The notes below the pieces were generated by a model, which was not told the origin of the DNA, did not search any database, and saw only the letters and a list, made by a program, of their open reading frames with translations. Position numbers and translations under genes: made by a program. Below are positions 50,724 through 61,112 of a stretch of DNA of 64,000 bases, piece by piece. The DNA comes from Methylomonas sp. UP202 (GTDB taxonomy: Bacteria > Pseudomonadota > Gammaproteobacteria > Methylococcales > Methylomonadaceae). The stretch is from assembly GCF_029910655.1 (NCBI RefSeq), contig NZ_CP123897.1, forward strand, positions 2,035,547 through 2,099,546. The letters run 5' to 3'. The first letter of the stretch is position 1; each line of letters starts with the position of its first letter.

Positions 50724-52219
50724 ACTAGTTCCTCGAGCGCGGTCGGGAGTGCTTGTTCGGGTTGCGGCAAATCGATGACGAACACCGCGCCCTTACCGGG
50801 CCGATTTTCGGCCCGAATCCGCCCGCCGTGGGCCTCGACGATGGTGCGGCACAGGGCCAGTCCAAGACCGACTCCAGTGTGCTGGGTTTCGTGGGCGCCC
50901 CGGAAAAATTTCTCGAAAATCTTGTTCTCCAGGCCGCCGGGAATGCCGGGGCCATAGTCCGCGACACACAAGCGGATGCCGCCTTCGGCGCGTTCGGCGG
51001 ATAAATCGACCGGCGTACCGGGCGGCGTGTGTTTGATCGCATTTTCGATCAGGTTGACTAACACTTGCTCCATCAGCACGGCGTCGATTCGCATCAGCGG
51101 CAAGTCGTCGGGAATCCGGGTGCGTACCGGACGCCCTTGCAAACCGCTGTCGAGCCGATGCAGCGCACTGCCGACCAGTTCCTCGATCGCATTCCATTCC
51201 CGGTGCAGGACCCATTCGCCGCAATTCAGCCGGGCCATGTCCAACAACTTGTCGGTCAAATCCGACATGCGCCGGGCTTCGTCGAGTATCGTTTTCTGGC
51301 AGTCGTCGCGGTCGGCGACGCTCAGACGGTCGCGATGATCGATCAGCGCACCGACCGCGCCGACAATGCGCGTCAGCGGGGTACGTAAGTCGTGAGAGAT
51401 CGAACTGAGCAAGGCATTGCGCAGGCCTTCGGCTTCGGCTTGCAAGCGGGCTTCCCGCGCTTGGCCGGCGAATTGCAGGCGTTCCAGATTCAGCGCGATC
51501 AGATTGCAAAACGTCTCGAGAAAGGTGTCCGCTTCGCGACTATCCGAATCGGCCCGCTTCAGTATTAGGACGCCTTGCCGCGATTCCGAGCCGCATAACG
51601 GAAAATAGCGGGCCGCGGCGGTGGTGACCGTCCGATTGTCCCGAAAGGCCAGCGTCGCGGCCGCCGGGTCGAGTTCGTCCGCGAGGCGAGGTGGGAGTTG
51701 GTCCAGATCGGCGGCCGCCACCAGCCTGCAAACCGTGCCGAAGACTTGGAGGATGTGGCGCTCGGCGAGTTCGGTCACCCGTTCGCCGTTCTCGACGCCG
51801 GCCAAATCTCGGCTGAGTCGATACAAGGCGTCGGTGCGGGCTTCCCGTTGCCGGGCCAGTTCGGTCTGCTTTCGGGCTTGATTCTGCAATTTACTGGTGA
51901 GGTTGGCGACCACGACCATGACCGCCAAGCCGACCGCGTTTTCCAGATCGGAAATCGCGAACGAAAAAATCGGCCGGGCGAAATAAAATGCAAACATTGG
52001 CGCGCTGATCAGCGATGCGAGCAAAGAGGCGTTGCGGCCATAGCGACTGGCGACCAGAAACACGCCCAGCAGATAGGTCATCAGAATGCTGGCCTCGCCG
52101 AGCAGATGGCGTAGCGGCCAGGCCAGCGCGGTACACAACAAGGGCGCGGCCACGCCCCAAGCGTAGCCGGTCAGGCGTTGGCGGGATTGATGTGGGGCGG
52201 CGAGCGAGTTGCGATTCAT
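50720..52219 (-). CDS. KdpD-like sensor kinase lacking the N-terminal KdpD domain
   Basis: 499 residues. N-terminal four-helix DUF4118 membrane domain (about 20-110, 'ASILMTYLLGVFLVASRYGR', 'PMFAFYFARPIFSFAI'), a GAF-like segment (about 135-255), H-box 'LLSSISHDLRTPLTRIVGAV', and an ATPase domain with 'NLIENAIKHTPPG' and 'GVGLGLALCRTIVEAHGGRI'. Full KdpD is about 890 residues. The cytoplasmic KdpD/USP-like N-terminal half with its Walker motif is absent, so it may sense a different signal. It lies 51 bp after nhaD. Confidence 0.88.
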
Positions 52220-52270
52220 CGATAGCTTGCGGTACCTGCCGGGTTGGGTTTAAGCCTACGGAGTTCGGCC

Positions 52271-53758
52271 CTAAAAGGTAGCGGCGTTGATCCAGAAATG
52301 TACGCCGATGCTGGCGAAGTAAGCCAGTAAAATCACCGGACACCATTTCATGTGACTGGCGAAGGTGTATTGGCCTTTGGCTTGGCCCAACAAGCCGATG
52401 CCCGGCGCCGAGCCTATCGCCAACAAACTGCCGCCGACGCCCAGCGTCAAGGTCAGCAGCAACCATTGGCCTTGCGGGATATCCGGATGCATCGTCAGTA
52501 CCGCGAACATCAAAGTACCGTTATCGACGAAGGCCGAGCAAAGTCCGATCATGACATTGGCCAGCGTCGGGCTGAATTGCCCATACAGTACCTGCGACAC
52601 GGCATCCAAGTAGCCGATAAATCCCAAGCCGCCGATGCCCATCATCGCACCGTAAAAAAACAACAGGGTATCCCATTCCAGGCGGCCGACTTTGTCGAAT
52701 ATATCCAGACGGCGGGCTTCGAATGCGGATTGTTGCAGATCGCCGCCGCCGAAGAACAGCGAGAAATCCGATGGGATAGGTTTGGCGGGGTTGTCCGACT
52801 TTTGCAGGTAGAAGTAAAAGAATTGCAGCAGCGACAGTCCGGCCATCATGCCCGCCGCAGCCGGCAATTTCAGACTCATATCGAAACCCACCGCCAATGC
52901 GATCGTCACGCCGAATAAAAACAGAATCCGTTTGGCGCCGCGCGGCATCATCAATAACTCGGATGCCACGGCCGGCTTGGCGGCGGGTACCGCGAAGTGC
53001 ATCGCCAGCGCCGGCACTAAGAAGTTGACCAGACAAGGCAGGAACAGTTTGAAGAATTCGGTGAAACCCAGCATGCCGTGCTGCCAGACGAATAGCGTCG
53101 AAATTCCGCCCAACGGACTGAAAGAGCCGCCGGCATTGGTTGCGATCACCACATTCAGACAGGCTAGGTTGACGAAGCGCGGGTTGTCCTTGCCGACCGC
53201 GACGACCACCGCGCCCATCAGCAATCCGGCGGTCAGACCGTTGACGACGCAAGACACCAAGAATACCAGCCCGCCGGTGATCCAGAACAACTGCCGGTAG
53301 CTCAGTTGCTTGTCAACCAGCCAAATTTTCAGGGCCTTGAATAGCCCCATATCCTCCATCGCGTTCAGGTAGGTCATCGATACCATGATGAACAGCAGCA
53401 GTTCGATGTAGCTTTGCAAATTGCTCTTGAAGGCGGCAACCGCGACCGGCGCTTGGCCGAGTTGCCGGTAGGCCAGCACGATCAGAAACCAAATGAGTGT
53501 CGCTGCCAGCAACATCGGCTTGGATTTGCGCAATTGGGTGGTTTCTTCGAACATCGCGGCGATGTAGGCGGCGAGCATCAATACCAAGCTGGCGTAGCCG
53601 GCCCAATGCCCGGTCAAATTCATCGGTATCGGCGCCGTCACCGACTCGGCATGACCAGAAACTGGCCAAAACAGCAAGGCCAACGGCAGGGACGTCGCTA
53701 GTCCGGTTCCGCCAAGCGCCAATCGGATTGGGGGGAGTTGAATCCGACATTGTGACAT
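52271..53758 (-). CDS. nhaD: NhaD-type sodium/proton antiporter
   Basis: 495 residues, 11-13 helices. Conserved parts of the NhaD/ion-transporter superfamily are 'MEDMGLFKALKIWLV', 'CVVNGLTAGLLMGAVVVAVG', 'ATNAGGSFSPLGGISTLFVW' and 'GLCSAFVDNGTLMFAVLTMH' with the motif Asp. The first 38 residues look like a cleavable signal ending 'SGHAES'. It is the first gene of a unit with the KdpD-like kinase and KdpE-like regulator. Na+ or Li+ extrusion is expected, and would complement any sodium-coupled N-ATPase at 1-6 kb. Confidence 0.88.
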   Translation of the reverse strand: MSQCRIQLPPIRLALGGTGLATSLPLALLFWPVSGHAESVTAPIPMNLTGHWAGYASLVLMLAAYIAAMFEETTQLRKSKPMLLAATLIWFLIVLAYRQLGQAPVAVAAFKSNLQSYIELLLFIMVSMTYLNAMEDMGLFKALKIWLVDKQLSYRQLFWITGGLVFLVSCVVNGLTAGLLMGAVVVAVGKDNPRFVNLACLNVVIATNAGGSFSPLGGISTLFVWQHGMLGFTEFFKLFLPCLVNFLVPALAMHFAVPAAKPAVASELLMMPRGAKRILFLFGVTIALAVGFDMSLKLPAAAGMMAGLSLLQFFYFYLQKSDNPAKPIPSDFSLFFGGGDLQQSAFEARRLDIFDKVGRLEWDTLLFFYGAMMGIGGLGFIGYLDAVSQVLYGQFSPTLANVMIGLCSAFVDNGTLMFAVLTMHPDIPQGQWLLLTLTLGVGGSLLAIGSAPGIGLLGQAKGQYTFASHMKWCPVILLAYFASIGVHFWINAATF

Positions 53759-53981
53759 GCTGTTTTCGCGGCCTCTCGCAAGTGTGTGGGGCGCCGGCGC
53801 GGGCGGCGCGGCGTGGATGCGAGGATTCTAGCGGCAGGGGCGTAAAAATGGCGTAAAGGCGGTGGTTCGGCTAACGATGCGGCGAACGTCGATTCCGACA
53901 GTGGTTATCCGAATTGAGAGCCTAAACCGGCCGCGCTTGATGTTGCAAGTCGCGGCCGAAAATGGCGTCTGCCCTGTTGTC

Positions 53982-54662
53982 TCAAGCGGCCGCGCGGCGG
54001 CGAGATGAGAGGATGTTTAGCCCCAACAGGCCGAAGCCGAATAAGGCCGCCGCTCCCGGCAACGGAACGGCGCCCAGGCGCACGTTATCGAGGCCGGCGG
54101 TTTCGACGATCCCGTCGGTGTATTCGGCGTGGATGTACAAGCCGCTCAAATTGGACAACACGGTGCTGAAGTCGCCGATCGTGGCGAATGCGCCGTCGGT
54201 AGTCGCTACTCGCCATTCGGAGGACGGTGCGAAATTGACGCTAACCCGCGTCCAGCCGCTGTTCGGGACAATGGCGGGATCGCGGCGCCATAGCAGGCGT
54301 TGGCCTCCGCCGACCAGCATCAGGTCGGTGGTTTGCCAGTTGACCGCGCCGTCCCGGTAGGTTAAATCGTAGGAAAGTGCTTGAGCGGCGGTCTGGTTGC
54401 CCAGAAACGCCGCCGGCGCCGAAAACGTAAAATCGCCGTTGTCGGGATCGGTCGCGGCAATGTAATTGCCGGGATGGCCGCCTCCCAGGATGTGGTTGAC
54501 GGCGTAACGGCCTTTCTCGGTGTAGTCGTTTCGACTGAAGTCGGTAAAGCTGACGACTTCCCAGCCTTCGCTATCGGTTTCGAAATTGCTGACGACTGTC
54601 GCGTGAGCCGCCGCGCCGTAAAACGCGGCGGCAATCATTGATACCAGTATGGATCGAGTCAT
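53982..54662 (-). CDS. VPLP-type sorted exported protein with laminin-B-like domain
   Basis: 226 residues. Signal peptide (SILVSMIAAAFYGAAAHA, then TVV), a body resembling laminin B (domain IV) modules ('NFETDSEGWEVVSFTDFS', 'GNYIAATDPDNGDFTFSAPA', 'LYIHAEYTDGIVETAGLDNV'), and the anchor 'VPLPGAAALFGFGLLGLNIL' with SSRRR. The start has AAGGAG 7 nt upstream. It follows the endonuclease gene on the same strand by 53 bp, possibly one operon. Expected to be surface-displayed. Confidence 0.82.
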   Translation of the reverse strand: MTRSILVSMIAAAFYGAAAHATVVSNFETDSEGWEVVSFTDFSRNDYTEKGRYAVNHILGGGHPGNYIAATDPDNGDFTFSAPAAFLGNQTAAQALSYDLTYRDGAVNWQTTDLMLVGGGQRLLWRRDPAIVPNSGWTRVSVNFAPSSEWRVATTDGAFATIGDFSTVLSNLSGLYIHAEYTDGIVETAGLDNVRLGAVPLPGAAALFGFGLLGLNILSSRRRAAA

Positions 54663-54715
54663 GGCATGCTCCTTTTCGGGGTGGATAAAAAACGTTAACC
54701 GGCAACAGCGCAGGC

Positions 54716-55246
54716 TTAGTTGCGGTAGTGATGTATCTCCGGCGGTCTACCCGGTATCAGCAGGCCTTGGTCGACCGCGATCGGCTTTTGGTCGCGCGGC
54801 GTTCGATAAATCCAGTAAGTAAAGTACAGCGAGCCGGGTGTGGCGACCGCGCGTTTCTCCAATTCGCGAAACGGGCCGACGTTGATTGCCCCTAACTGCG
54901 GGACCAGATTGATGTCGGTGGGACCGCCCAAGGTGTGCGGGATTGCGTGGCCGCGATGATAGAGCGGACCGGCGCTGAGCGGGTGGCCGGCCATCCGCGA
55001 GCGATCCCTGGGCTCGCCGTGGCGGCCCCGGCTGACGCCAAAGGCCGCCAATAGGCGCTCGGCGGCGATATCGAACAAATAGTTAAAGCCGTCGACTTCG
55101 GTTTCGACAATGTCGTATGCGGTACCGACTCGCCCGTAATCGTCCAGCCAGACCTTGATCAAGTACGGAATCACTTTATCGTCGAAGACCCCTGGTCCAC
55201 CGCTTGCCGCGGCCAGGAATTTCGTCAAGTCGGGATAGTTTGCCAT
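54716..55246 (-). CDS. DNA/RNA non-specific endonuclease-like protein
   Basis: 176 residues from the ATG at 55246, supported by AGGAGC five to ten nt upstream; a longer frame adds an implausible N-terminus. The C-terminal half has the beta-beta-alpha metal nuclease signature 'YHRGHAIPHTLGGPTDINLV' then 'PQLGAINVGPFRELEKRA', comparable to the DRGH..A..LGG...N..PQ pattern of NucA/EndA-type enzymes, with His of RGH as the catalytic base. No signal peptide. No immunity or toxin-delivery gene seen nearby. Could be cellular or a toxin remnant. Confidence 0.7.
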   Translation of the reverse strand: MANYPDLTKFLAAASGGPGVFDDKVIPYLIKVWLDDYGRVGTAYDIVETEVDGFNYLFDIAAERLLAAFGVSRGRHGEPRDRSRMAGHPLSAGPLYHRGHAIPHTLGGPTDINLVPQLGAINVGPFRELEKRAVATPGSLYFTYWIYRTPRDQKPIAVDQGLLIPGRPPEIHHYRN

Positions 55247-55647
55247 TGGTGCTCCTGAAAAGCCCCGTTCGGAGGGTGCCGGGGACGGTTTGCCTAGCCG
55301 GGATTCTGATTCGACCACAGCCGACGCGCAAGTGGAATTTTACCGGAACCGACTAGATTGGTTTGCCTCGGGGATGGCAGTCCGCAATACCTAATGGCTT
55401 TTGATGCTCATCGCTTGAGGGGTACTTGATCGCTGGCAACAACGACACTCAGAGGGTACAAGCCGTTTTGCAATTCGAACTCGACTTAGAGTTCGAGAAA
55501 TTCGGCTATCCAACCAGGTCTCGCGATGAGTGAGTATCTAAAATACAGATTTAGTTTTCTATTTATATCATTTCATCTGTTATTCGCAATTCTTTACCAT
55601 TGGCTCCGACTATATCGTTTTACGCAATAACGGAGCGGAGAGGCGCG
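55247..55647. other. Intergenic region upstream of the sulfate transport operon
   Basis: A 400-bp gap holding the leaders of the endonuclease gene (minus) and cysT (plus). It turns AT-rich near 55540-55620. No periplasmic sulfate-binding protein gene fits here. No riboswitch-like fold or clear CysB-type repeat was identified. Confidence 0.5.
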
Positions 55648-56475
55648 ATGACGCAAAGCAAGATCATACCGGGCTTTAGGCCGGCGCTGGCCTACACGCT
55701 GTTTTATTTGGCGCTGGTGGTTTTGATTCCGCTGAGTACCTTGGTATTCAAGAGCTTGCAATTGGGATGGCAGGAATACCTGGACATTATCACGCATAAA
55801 CGCGTGTTGGCTTCGTTTCAAGTCAGCTTCGGCACCGCGCTGCTGGCGGCCTTGGTGGCCGGCGGTTTTGGCGGCGTGATCGCATGGGTGTTGGTGCGCT
55901 ATCCATTTCCGGGTAAGCGCTTGCTGGATGCGTTGATCGATCTGCCGTTTGCGTTGCCGACTGCCGTGGCTGGCGTGGTGTTGGCGACGATTTATCAACC
56001 CAGCGGCTGGTTGGGCAAGTGGTTGAGCGCCAATCTGGGCCTGCAGGTCGCTTACAAACCGCTGGGTATCGTGGTGGCGTTGATCTTTATCGGCATTCCG
56101 TTCGTGGTTCGTACCGTCGAGCCGGTGTTGCAGGAGTTTGATACCAATATGGAAGAAGCAGCGGCTAGCTTGGGGGCGTCACGCTTGCAGGTGTTCGGCA
56201 AGGTGATATTTCCGAATATGTTTCCGGCGCTGCTAACCGGCGTGTCGCTGGCGTTCGCGCGCGGCATCGGCGAGTACGGCTCGGTGATTTTCATTGCCGG
56301 CAATCTGCCCTACGTCTCGGAAATCGTGCCGCTGCTGATCGTCACCAAACTCGAACAATTTCAATACGGCGCTGCGACCGCGATCGCGCTGACGATGCTG
56401 GTGGTGTCGTTCTTATTATTGCTTTTAGTGAATTTATTGCAGCTCTGGGTGCGGCGGCGCTCCGGGCAGATTTAG
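55648..56475 (+). CDS. cysT: Sulfate/thiosulfate ABC permease CysT (CysU)
   Basis: Inner-membrane permease half, 275 residues, six helices. The ABC-coupling EAA loop reads 'EEAAASLGASRLQVFGKVIF' and the family strings 'DLPFALPTAVAGVVLATIY' and 'ARGIGEYGSVIFIAGNLPY' are present. The start MTQSKII at 55648 has GGAGAG upstream. Operon cysT-cysW-cysA; cysW follows after 9 bp. The binding protein (sbp or cysP) is not adjacent. Confidence 0.94.
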   Translation: MTQSKIIPGFRPALAYTLFYLALVVLIPLSTLVFKSLQLGWQEYLDIITHKRVLASFQVSFGTALLAALVAGGFGGVIAWVLVRYPFPGKRLLDALIDLPFALPTAVAGVVLATIYQPSGWLGKWLSANLGLQVAYKPLGIVVALIFIGIPFVVRTVEPVLQEFDTNMEEAAASLGASRLQVFGKVIFPNMFPALLTGVSLAFARGIGEYGSVIFIAGNLPYVSEIVPLLIVTKLEQFQYGAATAIALTMLVVSFLLLLLVNLLQLWVRRRSGQI

Positions 56476-56484
56476 GAGTTAACC

Positions 56485-57348
56485 ATGCATGCCACTGTAC
56501 ATGTCGTCGGCGACGGTGCCGGCCAAGCCGAGCGGAAAGCCTTGCAAGATCCAAGTTGGGTGCGTTGGAGCTTGGTCGCGGTCGCGGTCGGATTCATCGC
56601 GTTGTTTCTGTGTGCCCCATTGATTTTGGTTCTGGTGCAGGCCTTCGCGAAAGGCTGGGACGCGTATTGGCAAGCCTTGGGTCAACCGGATGCGGTCGCG
56701 GCGTTGAAATTGACCTTGCTGGTCGCGGCAATCACGGTGCCGCTGAACACAATATTCGGCGTCGCGGCGGCCTGGACCATCACCCGTTTCGAGTTTCCCG
56801 GTAAAAGCTTGCTGACCACGCTGATCGATCTGCCGTTTTCGGTATCGCCGGTGATTTCCGGTCTGATCTTCGTATTGCTATTCGGCGCGCAAGGTTGGTT
56901 GGGCGATTGGTTGTCGGCACAACAGATCAAAATCATTTTCGCGGTACCCGGCATCGTGCTGGCGACGATATTTATTACCTTTCCGTTCGTGGCTCGCGAA
57001 TTGATTCCGCTGATGCAGGAAATGGGCAGCGAGGAAGAGGAGGCCGCGTTGTCGTTGGGCGCGACCGGCTGGCAAACGTTCTTCAAAGTGACCCTGCCCA
57101 ATATCAAATGGGCCTTGTTATACGGCGTATTGCTGTGCAACGCCAGGGCGATGGGCGAATTCGGCGCGGTATCGGTGGTGTCCGGCCATATTCGCGGCGT
57201 GACCAACACGCTGCCGTTGCACGTCGAGGTCAGCTACAACGATTACGACGCGGTCGGCGCCTTTGCCAGCGCGTCAATCCTGGCCGGCCTGGCGATTATC
57301 ACGCTGGTATTGAAGAGTTTCCTGGAATGGAAGCAAGCCCGAGCCTAA
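56485..57348 (+). CDS. cysW: Sulfate/thiosulfate ABC permease CysW
   Basis: Second permease half, 287 residues, six helices after a polar N-terminus of about 30 residues. EAA loop '[20 protein letters not shown]'; conserved '[20 protein letters not shown]' and '[20 protein letters not shown]'. The start follows TTAGGAG (9-bp gap to cysT). cysA begins 58 bp downstream. Confidence 0.94.
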   Translation: MHATVHVVGDGAGQAERKALQDPSWVRWSLVAVAVGFIALFLCAPLILVLVQAFAKGWDAYWQALGQPDAVAALKLTLLVAAITVPLNTIFGVAAAWTITRFEFPGKSLLTTLIDLPFSVSPVISGLIFVLLFGAQGWLGDWLSAQQIKIIFAVPGIVLATIFITFPFVARELIPLMQEMGSEEEEAALSLGATGWQTFFKVTLPNIKWALLYGVLLCNARAMGEFGAVSVVSGHIRGVTNTLPLHVEVSYNDYDAVGAFASASILAGLAIITLVLKSFLEWKQARA

Positions 57349-57406
57349 AGCACTCTCGGCCAAGCTTAAGCCAGTTCCCGAGCACCTTATTGATTGGAGT
57401 TCCAAC

Positions 57407-58450
57407 ATGAGCATTCTATTAGCCGACATTAGTAAAACCTTCGGCGCATTTCACGCGCTGCACAACATCGACCTGGAGATTCCGGAAGGCGAGTTGGTTG
57501 CGCTGTTAGGGCCTTCCGGCTGCGGCAAGACCACTTTGCTGCGGATTATTGCCGGCCTGGAGTCGCCCGACAGCGGTCGAGTCTTGTTGAGCGGCGAGGA
57601 CAAAACCGACCAACATGTTAGCCGGCGCGGCATCGGCTTCGTGTTTCAGCACTATGCCTTGTTCCGGCACATGACGGTGTTCGACAACGTGGCGTTCGGT
57701 TTGCGGGTCAAGCCGCGCAAGCAACGTCCCAGCGAAACCGACATCGCCAAGAAGGTCCACGCGCTGCTGGAGCTGGTACAACTGGATTGGCTGGGCGAGC
57801 GCTTTCCGGATCAGTTATCCGGCGGTCAGCGCCAACGGATCGCGTTAGCCAGGGCCTTGGCGGTCGAACCCAACGTGTTGTTGCTGGACGAACCCTTCGG
57901 TGCGCTGGATGCCAGCGTCCGTAAGGATTTGCGGCAATGGCTGCGCAATCTGCACCAGGAACTGCACGTCACCAGTATTTTCGTGACTCACGATCAGGAA
58001 GAAGCGATGGAAGTCGCCAGCCGGGTGGTGGTGTTGAACCAGGGCCGGATCGAGCAGAGCGGTGCGCCGGCCGAGATTTACGACCACCCGGCTAATGCCT
58101 TCGTGTCGCGCTTCATCGGCCAGACCAACGTGATCCATTTGACGGAGCAAGATCAACACTGGTTGGCGCGAGCGGGGATCACTTTGGACGAGCCGGACGG
58201 CTTGATCGCCCATATTCGCCCGCAGCATATCGACGTCGCCAAGGCCGGGGCCGCGTCGCCGTCGCAAATCACGTTGAAGGATTGGCAGCACCTGGGCTCG
58301 ACGATACGAGTGGAATTGCTGAATCCGCAAGACAACGGTTCCGGGGCCAGATTGTTTGCCGAGATGCCTAACGAGCTGTTCACGCAACTTCAGTTAAACA
58401 AGGGCGATCGGGTCGATCTGCAAATACGGCAGGCACATTGGTTCAATTAA
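57407..58450 (+). CDS. cysA: Sulfate/thiosulfate ABC transporter ATPase CysA
   Basis: Energising ATPase, 347 residues. Walker A '[16 protein letters not shown]', Q-loop '[15 protein letters not shown]', signature '[16 protein letters not shown]', Walker B '[13 protein letters not shown]', switch His in '[14 protein letters not shown]'. A C-terminal TOBE-like domain (about 240-347) includes '[13 protein letters not shown]'. It completes the cysTWA transporter. Regulation by the adjacent cysB product is likely. Confidence 0.95.
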   Translation: MSILLADISKTFGAFHALHNIDLEIPEGELVALLGPSGCGKTTLLRIIAGLESPDSGRVLLSGEDKTDQHVSRRGIGFVFQHYALFRHMTVFDNVAFGLRVKPRKQRPSETDIAKKVHALLELVQLDWLGERFPDQLSGGQRQRIALARALAVEPNVLLLDEPFGALDASVRKDLRQWLRNLHQELHVTSIFVTHDQEEAMEVASRVVVLNQGRIEQSGAPAEIYDHPANAFVSRFIGQTNVIHLTEQDQHWLARAGITLDEPDGLIAHIRPQHIDVAKAGAASPSQITLKDWQHLGSTIRVELLNPQDNGSGARLFAEMPNELFTQLQLNKGDRVDLQIRQAHWFN

Positions 58451-58503
58451 CGCGGTAGCCGAACTCAGCCGCTTCGTGGCGATTCGGCAAGGTAGGGAAC
58501 TCT

Positions 58504-59409
58504 ATGAATTTGAATCAACTGGAATTGCTGCGGGCGTTGCGGGAAACCAATTTCAACCAATCCAAGGCAGCTGAAAAGCTGCACGTGGTGCAGTCGGCCG
58601 CCAGCCGGCAATTGCAATTGCTGGAAGAGGAATTGGGCTCGCCGATCTACGAACGCCAGGGCAAAAAGCTGTTGCGGCTGACACCGTTCGGCGAACGTAT
58701 CATGGAGCAGGTGGAACGCATCACCCAGGCCAAGAAAAACATTCAGGTGATGGCCGACGACTTTCGCGACAATCGCAATGGCGCGTTGCATATCGCCACC
58801 ACCCATACTCAGGCTAAATATCTATTGCCGGGACCAATACAACGCTTTCGCGGCAAATATCCCGGCATCACGATCTACATGGTGCAATCGGCGCCCGAGC
58901 AACTGATCGAGCAACTGCACCAGCACAAGGCCGACATCGTGATCTGCACCGAGAAATTGGAAGCGGACGAGAAGCTAGTCGTACAGCCTTGTTACGACTG
59001 GCAGCATATCGCCGTGGTACCGCGCCACCATCCGCTGGCGCAGGGCGATATCACATTGGGTCGGCTGGCGGCGTTTCCGATATTGACCTATACCCACGGT
59101 TTCACCGGTCGCTCCAATATCGAAAAGGCCTTCAAAACCGCCGGCAAAGCGCTGGACATTACGTTGGCGGCCGCCGACTCCGATGTGATTAAAACCTATG
59201 TGCGGCTCGGCTTGGGTGTCGGCATCATCGCCGATATTTCCTATCAGCCGGAGGAAGACAGCGATCTGGTGGCGCTGAATCTGGCTCATTTGATTCCGCG
59301 TTCGGTCACTAAACTCGCGTATCTGAAGCAGTTGTATCTGCCGGCCTATTTGCGCTACTTCATCAGCGAGTTGCTGGAAGGCCGGCCAGCCGGGCGATTT
59401 CCGGGCTGA
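58504..59409 (+). CDS. cysB: CysB-family LysR regulator
   Basis: 301 residues: N-terminal winged helix ('LELLRALRETNFNQSKAAEK', 'VVQSAASRQLQLLEEELGSP') and a C-terminal effector domain with 'TTHTQAKYLLPGPIQRFRGK' that in CysB binds N-acetylserine or sulfate-type ligands. It lies 53 bp after cysA on the same strand, an arrangement consistent with local control of sulfate uptake. It could be Cbl rather than CysB. Confidence 0.9.
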   Translation: MNLNQLELLRALRETNFNQSKAAEKLHVVQSAASRQLQLLEEELGSPIYERQGKKLLRLTPFGERIMEQVERITQAKKNIQVMADDFRDNRNGALHIATTHTQAKYLLPGPIQRFRGKYPGITIYMVQSAPEQLIEQLHQHKADIVICTEKLEADEKLVVQPCYDWQHIAVVPRHHPLAQGDITLGRLAAFPILTYTHGFTGRSNIEKAFKTAGKALDITLAAADSDVIKTYVRLGLGVGIIADISYQPEEDSDLVALNLAHLIPRSVTKLAYLKQLYLPAYLRYFISELLEGRPAGRFPG

Positions 59410-59573
59410 TTGGGTTAAAGTTGAGTGCAATTTCGACTAACTGCCTGGCGCACGACGCGGTTTGACGGCAAGATACTTTGTCGCCAACCTCGGCGAACAA
59501 AGGGGTTTTTGCGCGAAGTCGCGGGGCCAACATGTTTCTGATTTAATACACGGGTTTTTTCCGGATTTAACAC

Positions 59574-59999
59574 ATGAACCTTTCGACGATTTTATCTTCA
59601 CTAGCCGGCGGCGCGCTGATCGGGCTGTCGGCGGCGTTGCTGCTATACACCCACAAACATACCGCCGGAATTTCCGGAATTGCCGCTGGATTATGGCAAC
59701 GCGATGCCGGCTGGCGCGCTTGGTTTCTGGGCGGTTTGTTAATCAGCGCGCCGCTGTATCGCTTGGGCGGCGGCGAGATTGCGATGACGCTCGATCATTC
59801 TCCGGCGTGGCTGGCGGTGGCCGGCTTGTTGGTCGGTTACGGTACCCGTCTGGGCAGCGGCTGCACCAGCGGCCACGGGGTATGCGGTATCGCCCGCTTG
59901 GCACCGCGTTCGCTGGCGGCGACCGCCACTTTCATGCTTTGCGCGGGCGCGACCGTTTACGTGGTTAGACATATCCTCGCGGCAGGACAATCGTTATGA
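59574..59999 (+). CDS. YeeE/YedE-family sulfur transporter, first half
   Basis: 141 residues, four hydrophobic helices, with the Sulf_transp signature '[20 protein letters not shown]' whose cysteine is thought to relay sulfur species. A short form that pairs with the next gene, which overlaps it as ATGA (59996-59999). Together they resemble the two halves of full-length YeeE. The position after cysB fits uptake of thiosulfate or a related compound. Confidence 0.85.
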   Translation: MNLSTILSSLAGGALIGLSAALLLYTHKHTAGISGIAAGLWQRDAGWRAWFLGGLLISAPLYRLGGGEIAMTLDHSPAWLAVAGLLVGYGTRLGSGCTSGHGVCGIARLAPRSLAATATFMLCAGATVYVVRHILAAGQSL

Positions 60000-60418
60000 A
60001 AGATAGGGTGTACTTATTTGGATACGGTTTGTTGTTCGGTTTTGGCTTGATCGTCGCGCAAATGACCAATCCGGCCAAAGTGTTGGCGTTTCTGGACGTC
60101 GCGGGCGCTTGGGATCCGAGCTTGGCGTTGGTCATGATCGGCGCTTTGGCGACCTTGGGGGGGGCGCGCTACTGGATGCATCGCGATAACAGCGTTGCCG
60201 ATCACGAGTTGGAACTATCGGTCGGGACTCGGGAGTCGAATCAAATAGATCGCAAATTATTGATCGGCTCAGCCATTTTCGGTATCGGTTGGGGATTGTC
60301 CGGGTTTTGTCCAGGACCGGCCCTGGTCGGATTGACCGCTGGGGACGCCGGAAACTATGCTTTCGTCTCGGCGATGTTCGCCGGATTTTGGTTGTTCAAA
60401 CGCTTAAACCGATCCTAG
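59996..60418 (+). CDS. YeeE/YedE-family sulfur transporter, second half
   Basis: 140 residues, four helices. Opens '[20 protein letters not shown]' with the family '[15 protein letters not shown]' and contains '[20 protein letters not shown]' carrying the second conserved cysteine. Translationally coupled to the preceding gene. The two proteins most likely form one transporter. Confidence 0.85.
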   Translation: MKDRVYLFGYGLLFGFGLIVAQMTNPAKVLAFLDVAGAWDPSLALVMIGALATLGGARYWMHRDNSVADHELELSVGTRESNQIDRKLLIGSAIFGIGWGLSGFCPGPALVGLTAGDAGNYAFVSAMFAGFWLFKRLNRS

Positions 60419-60455
60419 CCGTCGTTGCTGGTTCGGTCGATATACAGGAGCTTTC

Positions 60456-61112
60456 ATGCAGGCGGAATTTTGGTTGGAACGTTGGGCGCAAAATCAAATC
60501 GGTTTTCACAATCCCGATTACCACCCTGGCTTGGCGGCCTATTGGGACGATTTGCAAGTGCCCGAAGCCAGTACGGTGTTTGTTCCATTGTGCGGAAAGA
60601 GTTTGGATTTGTTATGGCTGCGCCGACAAGGCTACCGGGTCGTGGCGGTGGAATTGAGCCGAGTCGCGGTGGAGGCGTTTTTTGCCGAAAACGATTTATC
60701 GGTTTCAGTTAGCCGGCAGGACGAGCTAGCCGTGTTCGCGGCCGACGGATTGACCATCTATTGCGGCGATTTTTTCGCGCTGACCGCCGCCGAACTCGCC
60801 AATGTAGCCGGCGTTTACGACAGAGCCGCCTTGGTCGCCCTGCCGCCAGAGATGCGATCAGCGTATGCCGCAAAAATGCGCGAACTCCTGCCGGCGGGCT
60901 GCCGGACGCTGCTGGTGACCTTCGACTACGATCAGGCTGAAATGGCCGGGCCGCCTTTCGCGGTGCCGGCTGGGGAAGTCGCTACGCTATACGGGAGTTG
61001 GTGCGATGTGACTGAAAAGGCGGTGGCGGACATATTGGACGATGAACCTCGATTTCGCGAGCGAGGCGTAAGCCGAATCCAGGAATCGATTTATGCGCTG
61101 ACCGTGCGTTGA
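60456..61112 (+). CDS. tpm: Thiopurine S-methyltransferase
   Basis: 218 residues, SAM-dependent methyltransferase of the TPMT family (also acts on selenium and tellurium compounds in some bacteria). Diagnostic: 'FWLERWAQNQIGFHNPDYHP', 'VFVPLCGKSLDLLWLRRQGY', 'VVAVELSRVAVEAFF' and 'GVYDRAALVALPPEMR'. The start follows CAGGAGC. It is 37 bp after the YeeE pair on the same strand and may be cotranscribed with it. Confidence 0.9.
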   Translation: MQAEFWLERWAQNQIGFHNPDYHPGLAAYWDDLQVPEASTVFVPLCGKSLDLLWLRRQGYRVVAVELSRVAVEAFFAENDLSVSVSRQDELAVFAADGLTIYCGDFFALTAAELANVAGVYDRAALVALPPEMRSAYAAKMRELLPAGCRTLLVTFDYDQAEMAGPPFAVPAGEVATLYGSWCDVTEKAVADILDDEPRFRERGVSRIQESIYALTVR

